Below, piece by piece: positions 26,726-35,511 of a stretch of 64,000 nt of DNA (position 1 is the stretch's first letter; the number at the start of each line of letters is the position of its first letter). Below the pieces are notes generated by a model that saw only the letters and a program-made list of their open reading frames with translations, was not told where the DNA came from and ran no database searches. Both the position numbers and the translations under genes were made by a program. The stretch spans positions 1 through 64,000 of the forward strand of contig CAXTTV010000003.1 in the NCBI GenBank assembly GCA_964247295.1. The letters run 5' to 3'. The DNA is from CAXTTV01 sp964247295. GTDB lineage: Bacteria > Chloroflexota > Ktedonobacteria > Ktedonobacterales > Ktedonobacteraceae.

Positions 26726-27823
26726 CTAGAGATAGGCCCGAGCCTCGCTGGCTTTAAAGCTGGCATAGATGCTCTGGCCTTCCATCAGGTCCATTTCGGC
26801 GGCGGAGTTCGCGGTGATCTCAGCGGTGAGTTGTAACCCTCCTAATTCCTGAATCAGACTGACCCGGACGCGGCCCTGGTCCTGCTCAATTGGCAAGATC
26901 TGAAGGATTTTTCCCTGGAAGCTGTTTCGGGCCGAGCCCTCGGGTCCCTCTCGGTGCAGTGTAATACTTCGAGGATCAACAACAACGCTGATCTGCTGCC
27001 CTGGTTGGCCCTGTTCCTCTTCTAGCATGGCCTGCACCTCAACCTCTCCAGCTTCCAATTCGATGCGAGCTAGTCGACTCTGGCGCTCATGGAGCTTCCC
27101 CTGAAAAAAGTTCATCCCGACCAGCTCGGCTACATAAGAGGATCTGGGATACCTCAGGAGATCCTGCTGACCTCCCTGCTGAAGAAGCCTCCCTTGCTCC
27201 AGGACGAGAATCTGCTCCCCGAAGACCAGCGCATCCAGATAGTTGTGTGTAACCATTACAGTGGTGATGCCCGTCTCACGCAGAAGCTGGCGCAGCTCTT
27301 GACGGATCTCCCTTCTGGTCTGAACATCCAGGGCCGCTAAGGGCTCATCCAGCAATAATAGTTCAGGCTTTAAAACCAGGGCTCGGGCGATCGCGACCCG
27401 TTGCTGCTGCCCACCTGAAAGCTGTGCTGGCCTTCGTTTCTCATATCCCGTCAAACGGACCTGCTCCAGCGCCTCTCCAACTGTGCTCTTGATCTGCCCA
27501 TTGGGTAGATGCTGAGATCTCAATCCGAAACAAATGTTCTCCCAGACGTTTAAATGAGGGAAGAGTGCGTAATCTTGAAAAACGTATCCGAAGGGCCTTT
27601 GCTGGGGCGAACGATAGATATTGTGCTCACTGTCAACATAGGTTATGCCATTGAGCACAATCAGCCCGCGCTGAGGTTTTGAGAGGCCAGCAAGGAGTTG
27701 GAGAACAGTACTTTTTCCGGCTCCACTTTCTCCCAGTAGGACCGTTGTTTTACCATTTTCAGCAGAAAAGCTCAGTTCCAGATGGAAAGATTGGAGCGTC
27801 ATATCAAAAAAGCACTCTAGCAT
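26726..27823 (-). CDS. ABC transporter ATP-binding protein, molybdate/sulfate (ModC/CysA) type
   Basis: 365-residue importer ATPase. Walker A is GESGAGKST, the Q-loop VFQDYALFPHL, the signature LSGGQQQRVAIARAL and Walker B LLLLDEPLAALD. The last 120 residues form TOBE/Mop-like beta domains, as in ModC. No permease or binding-protein gene is adjacent, so it must serve a transporter encoded elsewhere. The ATG at 27823 lacks a strong ribosome site; the frame also opens at a TTG at 27859. Confidence 0.85.
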   Translation of the reverse strand: MLECFFDMTLQSFHLELSFSAENGKTTVLLGESGAGKSTVLQLLAGLSKPQRGLIVLNGITYVDSEHNIYRSPQQRPFGYVFQDYALFPHLNVWENICFGLRSQHLPNGQIKSTVGEALEQVRLTGYEKRRPAQLSGGQQQRVAIARALVLKPELLLLDEPLAALDVQTRREIRQELRQLLRETGITTVMVTHNYLDALVFGEQILVLEQGRLLQQGGQQDLLRYPRSSYVAELVGMNFFQGKLHERQSRLARIELEAGEVEVQAMLEEEQGQPGQQISVVVDPRSITLHREGPEGSARNSFQGKILQILPIEQDQGRVRVSLIQELGGLQLTAEITANSAAEMDLMEGQSIYASFKASEARAYL

Positions 27824-27909
27824 ATTTCTAGTATAAACGAGCTTGAGGCTTCTTTGCAATGAGTTGTGAGAGCCTCAGCAATTTGCTTACTTTTACTTAG
27901 ATACATAAC

Positions 27910-27938
27910 TTGCGTTAGAGCAGGTGTAATGGTATACT
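27910..27938 (+). promoter_or_regulatory. Sigma-70-type promoter for the HxlR gene
   Basis: TTGCGT (27910-27915), a 17-bp spacer, then TATACT (27933-27938). The predicted start near 27945 supports the ATG at 27995 as the gene's start. Confidence 0.65.
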
Positions 27939-27994
27939 ATGTTCGACAGTTTCTATCCTATTCTGGTTCATTGCAACTGGAAAGCAAAAAAGAT

Positions 27995-28357
27995 ATGATA
28001 TCCAAATCAACAACATCTACAGAAAGAATTGCGAACGCGAAGCATATCTGTCCTCGATATGAATACGCGATTGGGATCCTTGGGAAGCGTTGGACGGGAC
28101 TACTGCTGGAGGCCCTGATGGATGGGCCGCGCCGTTTCTGTGAGCTAACTGCTGCGGTTGAAGGGCTTTCCGACCGGGTACTTAGTGATCGTCTGCGTGA
28201 ATTAGAGACGCAGGAGATTGTCGAGCGCGTTGTTTATCCACATGTGCCGGTCCGCGTTGAGTACAGGCTGACTGAGAAGGGACAGGCTTTAAAGCCCGTG
28301 GTTGATCAGATCCACGTGTGGGCTGAGCAGTGGGGTCCCTGCACCGATTCCGAGTAG
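27995..28357 (+). CDS. HxlR-family winged-helix transcriptional regulator
   Basis: 120 residues, the normal length for HxlR/MarR-like regulators. The family core ICPRYEYAIGILGKRWTGLLLEAL is present from about residue 17, with the helix-turn-helix at LSDRVLSDRLRELE and the wing VEYRLTEKG. Cys at the start of the core is the position often used for redox or ligand sensing. The frame opens earlier, but the upstream part crosses the promoter and is not coding. Target unknown; the divergent ModC-like gene is the nearest candidate. Confidence 0.88.
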   Translation: MISKSTTSTERIANAKHICPRYEYAIGILGKRWTGLLLEALMDGPRRFCELTAAVEGLSDRVLSDRLRELETQEIVERVVYPHVPVRVEYRLTEKGQALKPVVDQIHVWAEQWGPCTDSE

Positions 28358-28420
28358 CTTACTGCCCGGCCTCCTTTCTCCTTTGGGTATCGAACCAGGC
28401 GGTTATGATATACTGGGGAT

Positions 28421-28918
28421 ATGGAGAATTTATGGGCCCCCTGGCGTATGGCCTTTATTACGCCTAAAAAGGACCAGCCTGATGAGGGCTGCATTTTCTG
28501 CACAAAACCAGCGGCCAACAAGGATGACGAGAACTACATTGTCTACCGAGGGAAGCGCTGTTTTGTGATGCTCAACCTCTATCCCTACAACAACGGCCAC
28601 TTGATGGTCGCGCCCTACAAGCACAAAAGCACGATTGAGGACCTGGATGCTGAAGATCTGGGTGAGATGATGAGTCTGGCGCAGCTCATGCTCAAAGCGT
28701 TACGCGAGGTAATGAATCCACACGGCTTCAACATGGGAATCAATCAGGGGAAGATCGCGGGAGCGGGCTTCGCCGATCACGTGCATTACCATGTTGTCCC
28801 CCGGTGGGATGGGGACACCAACTTTATGCCGGTGCTTGCCGACATCAAAGTTATTCCCGAGCACCTGGATACCGTTTATAAACATCTGAAAGAAGCGGTT
28901 GCGGATATCCAAACGTAG
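28421..28918 (+). CDS. HIT-family nucleotide hydrolase/transferase
   Basis: 165-residue HIT protein of the Ap4A-hydrolase/phosphorylase-like type. The catalytic histidine triad is HVHYHVVPRW near residue 125. The N-terminal LWAPWRMAF and the CIFC cysteines with downstream histidines are typical of the zinc-binding subgroup. A TATACT lies only 6 bp before the ATG (28409-28414), so the mRNA may be leaderless, although a GGGG also sits 4-7 nt upstream. Confidence 0.9.
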   Translation: MENLWAPWRMAFITPKKDQPDEGCIFCTKPAANKDDENYIVYRGKRCFVMLNLYPYNNGHLMVAPYKHKSTIEDLDAEDLGEMMSLAQLMLKALREVMNPHGFNMGINQGKIAGAGFADHVHYHVVPRWDGDTNFMPVLADIKVIPEHLDTVYKHLKEAVADIQT

Positions 28919-29169
28919 GAGAGCTGCCTGCGAGTCTGTTGAGAAAAGGGAACGCCCTTGAGGTGCGGTAGGAGCGCTTCGCGAAGCGTGCGCATCCTTT
29001 CGGGGTCGCAGGATCTCCCCGGAGGCATGGCGCGGTGCGCCAGATGCGGCACGTCATCGCGGCGCTCGACGGGCCGTCCTACGCCGCGTCCACTCTCCGA
29101 GACCGTTTTATAACCTTTGATCTTTTAACGGTACTGTGAGCAACTTGCTTCTTAAATTGAAACCCCCTT
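28919..29169. repeat. GC-rich intergenic repeat element
   Basis: Non-coding 250 bp, much richer in GC than the neighbouring genes, with nested dyads such as AGCGCTTCGCGAAGCGT (28973-28989). Positions 29030-29053 are a 24-bp core that occurs again, in inverse orientation, at 49695-49718. No open frame of note. Confidence 0.7.
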
Positions 29170-30633
29170 CTATTTGCCGTAGGGGTACCACCACGGTTTG
29201 CTGCCACCCTCGAAGTCCCAGTGGACGTGCTTGGTCTCGCGAAACTCGTCAAGCCCCTCTTCTCCCAATTCCCTACCTAATCCACTTTGTTTAAATCCCC
29301 CGAATGGGCCCGCATCGTTATCCGTCAATGGGTCATTGATCCAGAGGGTGCCAGCCTCGACCTCTTCAAAGAATCGCTTGGCCCGGATGGGATCATAAGT
29401 GTAGAGGTTGGCTCCCAATCCATAGGGACTATCGTTAGCTAATGCGATCGCTTCATCAAAGCTGCTATAGGTCATGATCGGGATGGTGGGCCCGAAGGTT
29501 TCCTCGCGCATGATGGGCATACCATGATTGACGTTGGTGAGGACCGTCGGCTCATAGAAGTAGCCTTTGTCTATCTTCTCTGGACGCCGACCTCCGGTCA
29601 GAATTCTGGCTCCCTGAGACCGGGCCTCGTCCACCTGGGCCTCGACTTTGGCTCGGTAGCGATCCCCGATCAGCGGCCCCATATCGGTTTCGGGGTCCAG
29701 ACCTGATCCCAGTTTGAGCTCACGAGCGTACGCGGTGATCCGCTCAATGAACTCGGGCGCAATCTTCTCGTGAACATAGACACGTTCGGTCGAGGTGCAG
29801 ACCTGTCCGCTATTGAGCAGGGCGGCCCAGGCCACGCCCGGAACGGCGATCTCTAAATTGGCGTCTTCCGCGACAATAAAGGCGTCCTTTCCCCCAAGTT
29901 CCAGATGGAGTTTTTTCATCTGGGGCGCGACCAGTCGGGCGATCTGCTGTCCGGTTGCCAATGAACCGGTAAATGCGATCATGCGGACCCGTGGATCTAC
30001 GACCAGCGGCTCGCCGGCCTCTTTGCCGGTCCCACTGATAATATTGACGATGCCTGGAGGCAGGTGCGCGAAAATTTCGGCGAAGATCAGAGTAGAGAGT
30101 GGGGTCATCTCGGATGGTTTTAAGACAACGGTGTTTCCAGCGGCCAGAGCCGGAGCGACCTTCCAAGCCATCAGAAGAATGGGATAGTTCCAGGGGACGA
30201 TCGCCGCGATCACACCGATTGGCTCTTTTAAGACCATTGCCAGTTGCGTCTCTTCTACAGAAGGGATCACTTTGCCCCTGCTGTGCCGACCGATCTCGGC
30301 ATAGTATCGGAAGCAAGCCGCCGACCAGCTCATCTCGTCGCGGTTCTCGATCAGTGGTTTCCCACCCTCCAATGTGAGAAGGTGGGCGATCTCCTCTGTT
30401 CGGGCGGTCAACTGCTGAGCGATCTCGTGCAGCAGCTCAGCTTTCTGCCCGGCGGGGAGCCGTTTCCAGGCGGGAAAGGCCGCCTGGGCCGCACTGATCG
30501 CCTTATCAACATCGGCGGCGTTGGCCGCTGGGGCCGTATCAAGGATCTCTTCGGTGGCGGGGTTGCGCACCTCGATCACCTCTCCCGAGCTGCCTGAGGT
30601 ATATTCGCCATTGATCCACATTCTGTACGACAT
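29170..30633 (-). CDS. NAD(P)-dependent aldehyde dehydrogenase
   Basis: 487-residue ALDH-superfamily enzyme. The cofactor/active-site motifs PWNYPILL, FTGSLATGQ, LELGGKDAF (catalytic-region Glu) and NSGQVCTSTER (nucleophilic Cys) are all present, as is EETFGPTIPI near the C-terminus. It resembles betaine- or aminobutyraldehyde dehydrogenases, but the substrate cannot be fixed from sequence. The start has AAGGAAAG upstream. It follows the SPFH gene by 20 bp. Confidence 0.92.
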   Translation of the reverse strand: MSYRMWINGEYTSGSSGEVIEVRNPATEEILDTAPAANAADVDKAISAAQAAFPAWKRLPAGQKAELLHEIAQQLTARTEEIAHLLTLEGGKPLIENRDEMSWSAACFRYYAEIGRHSRGKVIPSVEETQLAMVLKEPIGVIAAIVPWNYPILLMAWKVAPALAAGNTVVLKPSEMTPLSTLIFAEIFAHLPPGIVNIISGTGKEAGEPLVVDPRVRMIAFTGSLATGQQIARLVAPQMKKLHLELGGKDAFIVAEDANLEIAVPGVAWAALLNSGQVCTSTERVYVHEKIAPEFIERITAYARELKLGSGLDPETDMGPLIGDRYRAKVEAQVDEARSQGARILTGGRRPEKIDKGYFYEPTVLTNVNHGMPIMREETFGPTIPIMTYSSFDEAIALANDSPYGLGANLYTYDPIRAKRFFEEVEAGTLWINDPLTDNDAGPFGGFKQSGLGRELGEEGLDEFRETKHVHWDFEGGSKPWWYPYGK

Positions 30634-30653
30634 ACGCTTTCCTTGTTCAAGAA

Positions 30654-32204
30654 CTAGTTACCGGCTTCAATCGGAGGCTTACTCTTCCAACCGGAGCGGC
30701 TGACCTTCCCGGCATTTTTGCGGCTCGTAGTACCGAAATGGGCCTCCAGCAAGCTTGCTCGCTGATAAAGAATCTCTGAGGCGCGGCCAGCGTCAAAGCT
30801 GATACTGTCAATAAGTTCGGGGTCCTGGGAGATCTCTTCAAAGCGAGTCGCGATTGAACGGATCGTCTGGGGATCGGTGATCCGTCCATCGCGGACAGAG
30901 TCATAAGCCTCGCTGAGCGCCTGAGCCTTCAAAGACTTCGCGGAGACCGGTTCCTGAGGTTGAGCAGGTTGGAGGGGAGCCTTCTTTAAGTCTGCCCCCT
31001 CGATCGCGACTGTCTTGAATTCTAGAGCTGGTACGGTCGCCGGATCATCTCGCTCGGCTTGAATGGGACGACTTGGGCGGCTGGGGCGACTCGGACGACT
31101 GGGTTTACTATGTAACTCAGGTTCAACTGGCTTGCTTAAGCGTGGGATCAGCGTAATATCTTGAATACGTACCCCATTAATTAACACGCCCCACGCGATA
31201 ATCCTGTCTTGCAATCGCTGGGCCAGCCGCATCTCAATCCCTTCCCAGCGGGTCTCATAGGCTGCCAGATCCAGATCAAAGGCCTGATATTCCGTTGTTG
31301 AGCTAAGCTTACGGGAGACCGAACTATGTTGCCAGGCGAGAAAATCTTCGGGATGGAGCTCGTGGACAACGCTTTGTAGCGTTCCTCGAAATAGCTCATG
31401 CAAGCTTTCTTCCCAGTTATTTACCTCGGTCAGCACCAGATGAGCATCTTCCGGCTCCAATTGGTAGCTCAGGACCGCCGAGAGCTGGATATCCTCATCG
31501 CGCGAAACCTGAACCTTTTGGGGTGGACACTGCCAATGCGTCTCACGAGTATTCAACGAGTAGAGGATTTTCTCCCAGGGGAGCCGAAAGTTCAGGCCAG
31601 GGAAAAGTGTGCGATTATACCGTCCGAACGCGAACGCGATATCCACCCGGCCATCGGGCACCGGGTGAAAGGTAAAACGCCCAATCACCACCGCCAGCGC
31701 CACCACAATTGCCAGGAGAACAATACTGATAAACGGGCCGAAGATGGCGAAACAGCCTAGAATTAAAAAAAAGACAAAGCCAAACGAGAAACCCATTAAC
31801 CAGAAGGTATCGTTCTCGCCAGCATAATAAAGCACAATCCCTTGAATGATCGCCACCGCGAGCAAGACCAGCCCGAAAGGTAACAGGCCCGGCGGTGTGA
31901 GATATGCCGTACCATTCAAAGAAAAAACGCAGGCTAAAAGAAAAATGAGTCCGCTAATAATTAAAGGGACCAGGATTGGGGAGGACTGACGTACCATAGA
32001 GAGCGCCTGCCGGCCCCGGTTCGCGAGAACCTTTTTGAGATCCTTCTCTTTTGCTCGTGTCTGGTTCCCTTGTGGGATGTCTTCGTCTAGAGCGTCAGGA
32101 TCGGGCAGATCATCCTCAAAAGGCGCAAGCTCAGATTGCGCCAGGCTGGCTTCCCCACGCAAGGGCTGACTTGTCTTCTCGGGACCCTTCCAGTCTGAAG
32201 TCAT
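30654..32204 (-). CDS. SPFH/band-7-domain membrane protein
   Basis: 516 residues. A charged N-terminal region leads into several hydrophobic helices between about residues 75 and 175. A band-7/SPFH domain (VPDGRVDIAFAFGRYNRTLFPGLNFRLPW onward, to about residue 335) follows. Near residue 365 there is a short SRP tripeptide repeat, then a C-terminal helical tail. SPFH proteins form membrane microdomain scaffolds. The ATG at 32204 is chosen; a GTG at 32249 opens the frame but lacks a ribosome site. Confidence 0.8.
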   Translation of the reverse strand: MTSDWKGPEKTSQPLRGEASLAQSELAPFEDDLPDPDALDEDIPQGNQTRAKEKDLKKVLANRGRQALSMVRQSSPILVPLIISGLIFLLACVFSLNGTAYLTPPGLLPFGLVLLAVAIIQGIVLYYAGENDTFWLMGFSFGFVFFLILGCFAIFGPFISIVLLAIVVALAVVIGRFTFHPVPDGRVDIAFAFGRYNRTLFPGLNFRLPWEKILYSLNTRETHWQCPPQKVQVSRDEDIQLSAVLSYQLEPEDAHLVLTEVNNWEESLHELFRGTLQSVVHELHPEDFLAWQHSSVSRKLSSTTEYQAFDLDLAAYETRWEGIEMRLAQRLQDRIIAWGVLINGVRIQDITLIPRLSKPVEPELHSKPSRPSRPSRPSRPIQAERDDPATVPALEFKTVAIEGADLKKAPLQPAQPQEPVSAKSLKAQALSEAYDSVRDGRITDPQTIRSIATRFEEISQDPELIDSISFDAGRASEILYQRASLLEAHFGTTSRKNAGKVSRSGWKSKPPIEAGN

Positions 32205-32409
32205 AGGTTTTCTTTTTACCCTCTCATCCGTAAAATCAGCCGACCACACTATTTTTCAAACAGGTTTTTACTGGCTGTAAGCCTTCGTTAAAAAAAGGCT
32301 CTACAAGAGGAACGTGCTAAGACTGTCTTGGGAAACTTTGAAGCTATTCTACCTATGTTCACCATACACAGACATCCTATTGACAGACAGGTACATTCAG
32401 GGACGGACC

Positions 32410-33354
32410 CTATTTTTTCAGGCTACAACCGCCGCAGCCACCGCCACTTCCACAACCGCCACTCTTCCCGGTTCCACAGCTTCCACAACCGCCGGTTCCA
32501 CAACTGCCGCAGCCACCCTTAGATTGCGGTTCCTCTACACGCAGTTCTTTCACAGGGACATTAATCGTCACACCGCTCTCCAGCATAACCTCGACAGCCT
32601 CCAGCGGGACATTCACTGAAACAACCTTACCGGGTCCACTTGCTGTATTAAGAATCATCCCCATCTGCGGCATTGTTTGCTTGGCCTGAATATAATTATC
32701 GTTTTCATAAGAAAGGCAGCACATCAGTCGGCCACAAACGCCAGAGATCTTAGTAGGATTAAGGGGGAGGCCCTGCTCTTTCGCCATCTTGATGGAGACC
32801 ACACCAAAATCGGTAATCCAGGAGCTGCAACAAAGCGTCTTCCCGCAGGGGCCGATCCCCCCTTGTAGCTTAGCCTGGTCGCGCGCGCCAATCTGGCGCA
32901 ACTCTATTCTGGTACGGAAGGTGGCCGCGAGATCTCGCACCAGCAAGCGGAAATCCACCCGCTTGTCCGCAGTAAAATAAAAGGTCAGACGGCTACCATC
33001 AAAGGTATATTCCGCCTCGACCAGTTTCATCGGCAGTTTGTGGGCTGTCACGCGTTCGGCACATTGGACCAGCGCATCCTTTTCCTTGTTTTTAAAGGAA
33101 AGCATCATGCGCAGATCTTCTTCCGCTGCTATCCGCAGAATCGGCTTTAGAGGGTCGGTCAGTTCGCCAGGGAGGATACGTTTAGAGGCGATGACGATCC
33201 GTCCGGCCTCTACACCCCTGCCCGTCTCCACAACCACAAACTGCCCGTTTGTATAACTTTGATCCTCAGGATCAAAGTAGTAAATGCGTCCGGCAGGTCG
33301 AAAACGAATACCGACGACCGAGATGAGAGTCTCTACATGTGTTGCTGGCGACAT
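32410..33354 (-). CDS. PSP1-domain protein (RicT/YaaT-like) with Cys-rich tail
   Basis: 314 residues. Conserved PSP1 signatures are GGIGPCGKTLCCSSWITDF and GVCGRLMCCLSYEND, whose cysteines bind Fe-S in the RicAFT complex that assists mRNA processing by RNase Y in Bacillus. The last ~35 residues are an unusual Gly/Cys tail with seven cysteines (GGCGSCGTGGCGSCG and so on), absent from Bacillus YaaT. The ATG is at 33354. A 205-bp gap separates it from the SPFH gene downstream. Confidence 0.9.
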   Translation of the reverse strand: MSPATHVETLISVVGIRFRPAGRIYYFDPEDQSYTNGQFVVVETGRGVEAGRIVIASKRILPGELTDPLKPILRIAAEEDLRMMLSFKNKEKDALVQCAERVTAHKLPMKLVEAEYTFDGSRLTFYFTADKRVDFRLLVRDLAATFRTRIELRQIGARDQAKLQGGIGPCGKTLCCSSWITDFGVVSIKMAKEQGLPLNPTKISGVCGRLMCCLSYENDNYIQAKQTMPQMGMILNTASGPGKVVSVNVPLEAVEVMLESGVTINVPVKELRVEEPQSKGGCGSCGTGGCGSCGTGKSGGCGSGGGCGGCSLKK

Positions 33355-33419
33355 AGTTGTTATCTTCGCTAGCTAGTAAGATGTAAAAGAAAAAGGAGTG
33401 GTTTCCCTACCTTCCTTTT

Positions 33420-33992
33420 CTACATCTCATTGGTTAACAGGATCGCTTCCGCTACTTCCCGCATAGATTTGCGGTTATTCATACTGGCCTTCTGGATCTT
33501 CCGAAACGCTTCGGCCTCGGATAGGCCCTGTTTTTCCATCAACAGACCCTTGGCCCTCTCTACAACTTTGCGGGTCTCCAGTTGCTCAGACAGGGTTCTG
33601 GCCTTCTCTTCCATCGAGCGAAACTCCGCGTAACGGGCCAGCGCCACTTCGATCGCGGGAGCGACCTCGCTCTCGCGCAACGGCTTTACAATGTAGTTGA
33701 CAACACCAGCCTCTTTCGCGCGTTCCACAAGCTGCTGGTCCCCAAAGGCCGTTAGTAATAGAACGGGAGCGACCTTCTCCTGCGTTAGAATCTCGGCGGC
33801 GGCGATCCCATCGACATCCGGCATCCGAATATCCATAATCACCAGATCGGGGCGCAGCTCTCGTGCCAGATTGACCGCGCTCTGGCCGTCACCAGCCTCA
33901 CCAACTACCAGATATCCCTGCTTCGTCAGGATATCGCGCAGATCCATGCGTTGAATCGTCTCATCATCGGCAATAATTATCCGTGTTGGCAT
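33420..33992 (-). CDS. Response regulator with ANTAR RNA-binding output domain
   Basis: 190 residues. The receiver domain (1-120) has acidic Asp-Asp-Glu near residue 9, phospho-acceptor Asp in LVIMDIRMP, and Lys in YIVKPLRE. A coiled linker leads to an ANTAR domain (about 130-185) with RAKGLLMEKQGLSEAEAFRKIQ. ANTAR proteins bind paired hairpins in leader RNA to prevent termination. No cognate kinase is next to it. The next gene upstream on the strand is aroF, which has an intrinsic terminator leader of its own. Confidence 0.93.
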   Translation of the reverse strand: MPTRIIIADDETIQRMDLRDILTKQGYLVVGEAGDGQSAVNLARELRPDLVIMDIRMPDVDGIAAAEILTQEKVAPVLLLTAFGDQQLVERAKEAGVVNYIVKPLRESEVAPAIEVALARYAEFRSMEEKARTLSEQLETRKVVERAKGLLMEKQGLSEAEAFRKIQKASMNNRKSMREVAEAILLTNEM

Positions 33993-34216
33993 GGAAATAC
34001 CTCATCTACAATAGAGATATACGTTCGTGACTATATGCCTTCTTCGACCGCTTATGGGTGGAAGACTCTATAGTCAGGGAAAATATCATGATTTTGTGGT
34101 GGTAATCACACAGAGTATACCATAACTGGGACCAATGAGTCGAGAAAAATTTTTGATGATGTAATATAGAAAGGAACAGCACTTTTCTCTTTATAGATAC
34201 CGCTCCTTCCCAGGTC

Positions 34217-35275
34217 TTAAGCAACGTAGGTTAATAACCCGGTTTCGCTTAAAACTCTATTCAAGAGAAGAGCTTCATGAATAATTACTTCTAGCTGCTG
34301 CGGGGTAATTGACTGCCGACCATCGCAGAGCGCATGCTCGGGGTCGATATGCGTCTCTAAAATAATCCCGGCTGCGCCGGCCACTACCGCTGCTCGCGAC
34401 ATCGCCGGGACCAGTTCCCGCTTCCCCGTGGCATGACTGGGATCTACCACCACGGGCAGATGCGTCAGTCCTTCTAACAAAGGGATACAGGCAAGATCGA
34501 GCATGTTGCGCGTGTGGGGCTCAAAGCTGCGCACACCTCGCTCGCAGAGGATTACATTGGGATTGCCCGTTGCCAGAATGTATTCCGCAGCCAGCAACCA
34601 TTCGTCGATCGTTGTAGAGAAGCCACGCTTTAACATAATTGGGCGTTTAAGGCTATTGCGCCCGGCAGCCTTGAGCAGGCTGAAATTCTGGACATTGCGT
34701 GCCCCGATCTGAAGGATATCGGCATACTCGGCTACAACCTCTACCGTCTCTGTATCCAGCACCTCAGTAATCACCGGTAGACCAGTAATCTCGCGGGCCT
34801 CGGCCAGAATTTTCAGGCCCTCGATTTGTAAACCCTGAAACTGGTAAGGGGAGGTGCGTGGTTTGTACGCGCCACCGCGTAAAATGTTTGCTCCCGCCTT
34901 CTTGACGGCTAGAGCCGTGTCCAGAAGTTGATCTCGGCTCTCAACGGCGCAGGGGCCAGCAATAATTATCGGTTGATCTCCACCGATCTCAACAACCTGT
35001 CGGTCCTCGCCGACAGGTACGATCGTCTTCTGTTTGAATGCTTTGCTCGCCAGCTTATAGGGAGTCGTGATCGGGATAATCCGGTTGACCGCCGCCTCGT
35101 GGGTCAGCGTCTCAAGGGCCAATGGGGGAAGGGCTTTCCCGTCTAGAACGATCACCTCAGTTTTTTCTAATTGGACAGTAGTGATCGGCGAGAGGTTCCT
35201 GATCATCTTATGAAGAAGCGAGAGTAATTGAGCGCGTTCCTCTGTAGTCGCATCATCTTGTAGTTGAATAATCAT
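34217..35275 (-). CDS. aroF: 3-deoxy-7-phosphoheptulonate (DAHP) synthase, AroF/AroA-beta type
   Basis: 352-residue type I-beta DAHP synthase, the first step of the shikimate pathway. An N-terminal ferredoxin-like regulatory domain (about 1-85) precedes the TIM barrel. Barrel motifs include [39 protein letters not shown] and [13 protein letters not shown]. Enzymes with this extra domain are feedback-inhibited by Tyr or Phe in Thermotoga. The ATG follows AAGGA. The 230-nt leader encodes a peptide rich in aromatic codons and a terminator (separate entries), so expression is likely attenuated by aromatic amino acids. Confidence 0.95.
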   Translation of the reverse strand: MIIQLQDDATTEERAQLLSLLHKMIRNLSPITTVQLEKTEVIVLDGKALPPLALETLTHEAAVNRIIPITTPYKLASKAFKQKTIVPVGEDRQVVEIGGDQPIIIAGPCAVESRDQLLDTALAVKKAGANILRGGAYKPRTSPYQFQGLQIEGLKILAEAREITGLPVITEVLDTETVEVVAEYADILQIGARNVQNFSLLKAAGRNSLKRPIMLKRGFSTTIDEWLLAAEYILATGNPNVILCERGVRSFEPHTRNMLDLACIPLLEGLTHLPVVVDPSHATGKRELVPAMSRAAVVAGAAGIILETHIDPEHALCDGRQSITPQQLEVIIHEALLLNRVLSETGLLTYVA

Positions 35276-35299
35276 AGCCGTATCCTTAGTCTTTCAGGT

Positions 35300-35330
35300 A
35301 AACAAAAAAGCAGAGGTAAATTCCTCTGCT
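35300..35330 (-). terminator. Intrinsic terminator in the aroF leader (attenuator)
   Basis: On the minus strand an 8-bp perfect stem AGCAGAGG / CCTCTGCT with loop AATTTA is followed by TTTTTGTTT. It lies only 25 bp before the aroF start codon and within the transcript, so it must be bypassed for aroF to be expressed. Confidence 0.88.
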
Positions 35331-35332
35331 TG

Positions 35333-35439
35333 TCCGACATGTAAGTGTTTTTTTTGGCTCAGCACAAAGAACCCACCATCATGTCGGAGGGCTAAACCAG
35401 TAATAATAGCTAAATTTTATGAAAGTTTGTGTGCTGAGC
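35333..35439 (-). promoter_or_regulatory. Interleaved complementary arms in the aroF leader RNA
   Basis: Two arm pairs exist on the minus strand. Pair A, 10 bp: 35439-35430 (GCTCAGCACA) with 35366-35357 (TGTGCTGAGC). Pair B, 9 bp: 35388-35380 (TCCGACATG) with 35341-35333 (CATGTCGGA). The arms alternate A-B-A-B, so the stems form a pseudoknot or exclude each other. The 15-nt link between the last two arms is A-rich. Pair A starts inside the leader peptide start, and pair B's 5' arm covers its last codons and most of its stop codon, so a translating ribosome would control both. Terminator arms follow 2 nt after pair B. Confidence 0.7.
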
Positions 35440-35441
35440 AT
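35379..35441 (-). CDS. Leader peptide of the aroF attenuator (20 aa, aromatic-rich)
   Basis: A 20-codon frame ATG-to-TGA encoding MLSTQTFIKF-SYYYWFSPPT. Seven of 20 residues are aromatic: Phe7, Phe10, Tyr12-14, Trp15 and Phe16. The start is preceded by CGGATACAGGT, nearly the same context as aroF itself (AGGATACGGCT). Such runs of end-product codons before an intrinsic terminator are the hallmark of ribosome-mediated attenuation. Here the codons cover all three products of the pathway, which fits control of its first enzyme. Too short for routine gene calling. Confidence 0.85.
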   Translation of the reverse strand: MLSTQTFIKFSYYYWFSPPT

Positions 35442-35511
35442 ACCTGTATCCGTTTTCTTAATAGAATAGCAAGAATCGAAACGACAAAGCGGTCGATAGA
35501 TCCTTATTAGG

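Noticed and set aside
29810..30316. 168-codon frame overlapping the aldehyde dehydrogenase
   Set aside because: Lies wholly inside the aldehyde dehydrogenase gene in another frame and has no family features.
34006..34224. 72-codon minus-strand frame between aroF and the ANTAR gene
   Set aside because: Overlaps the aroF stop, has no ribosome site and an unusual residue composition.
35276..35505. T-box riboswitch before aroF
   Set aside because: No T-box antiterminator core (AGGGTGGNACCGCG) is present; the leader peptide explains the terminator better.
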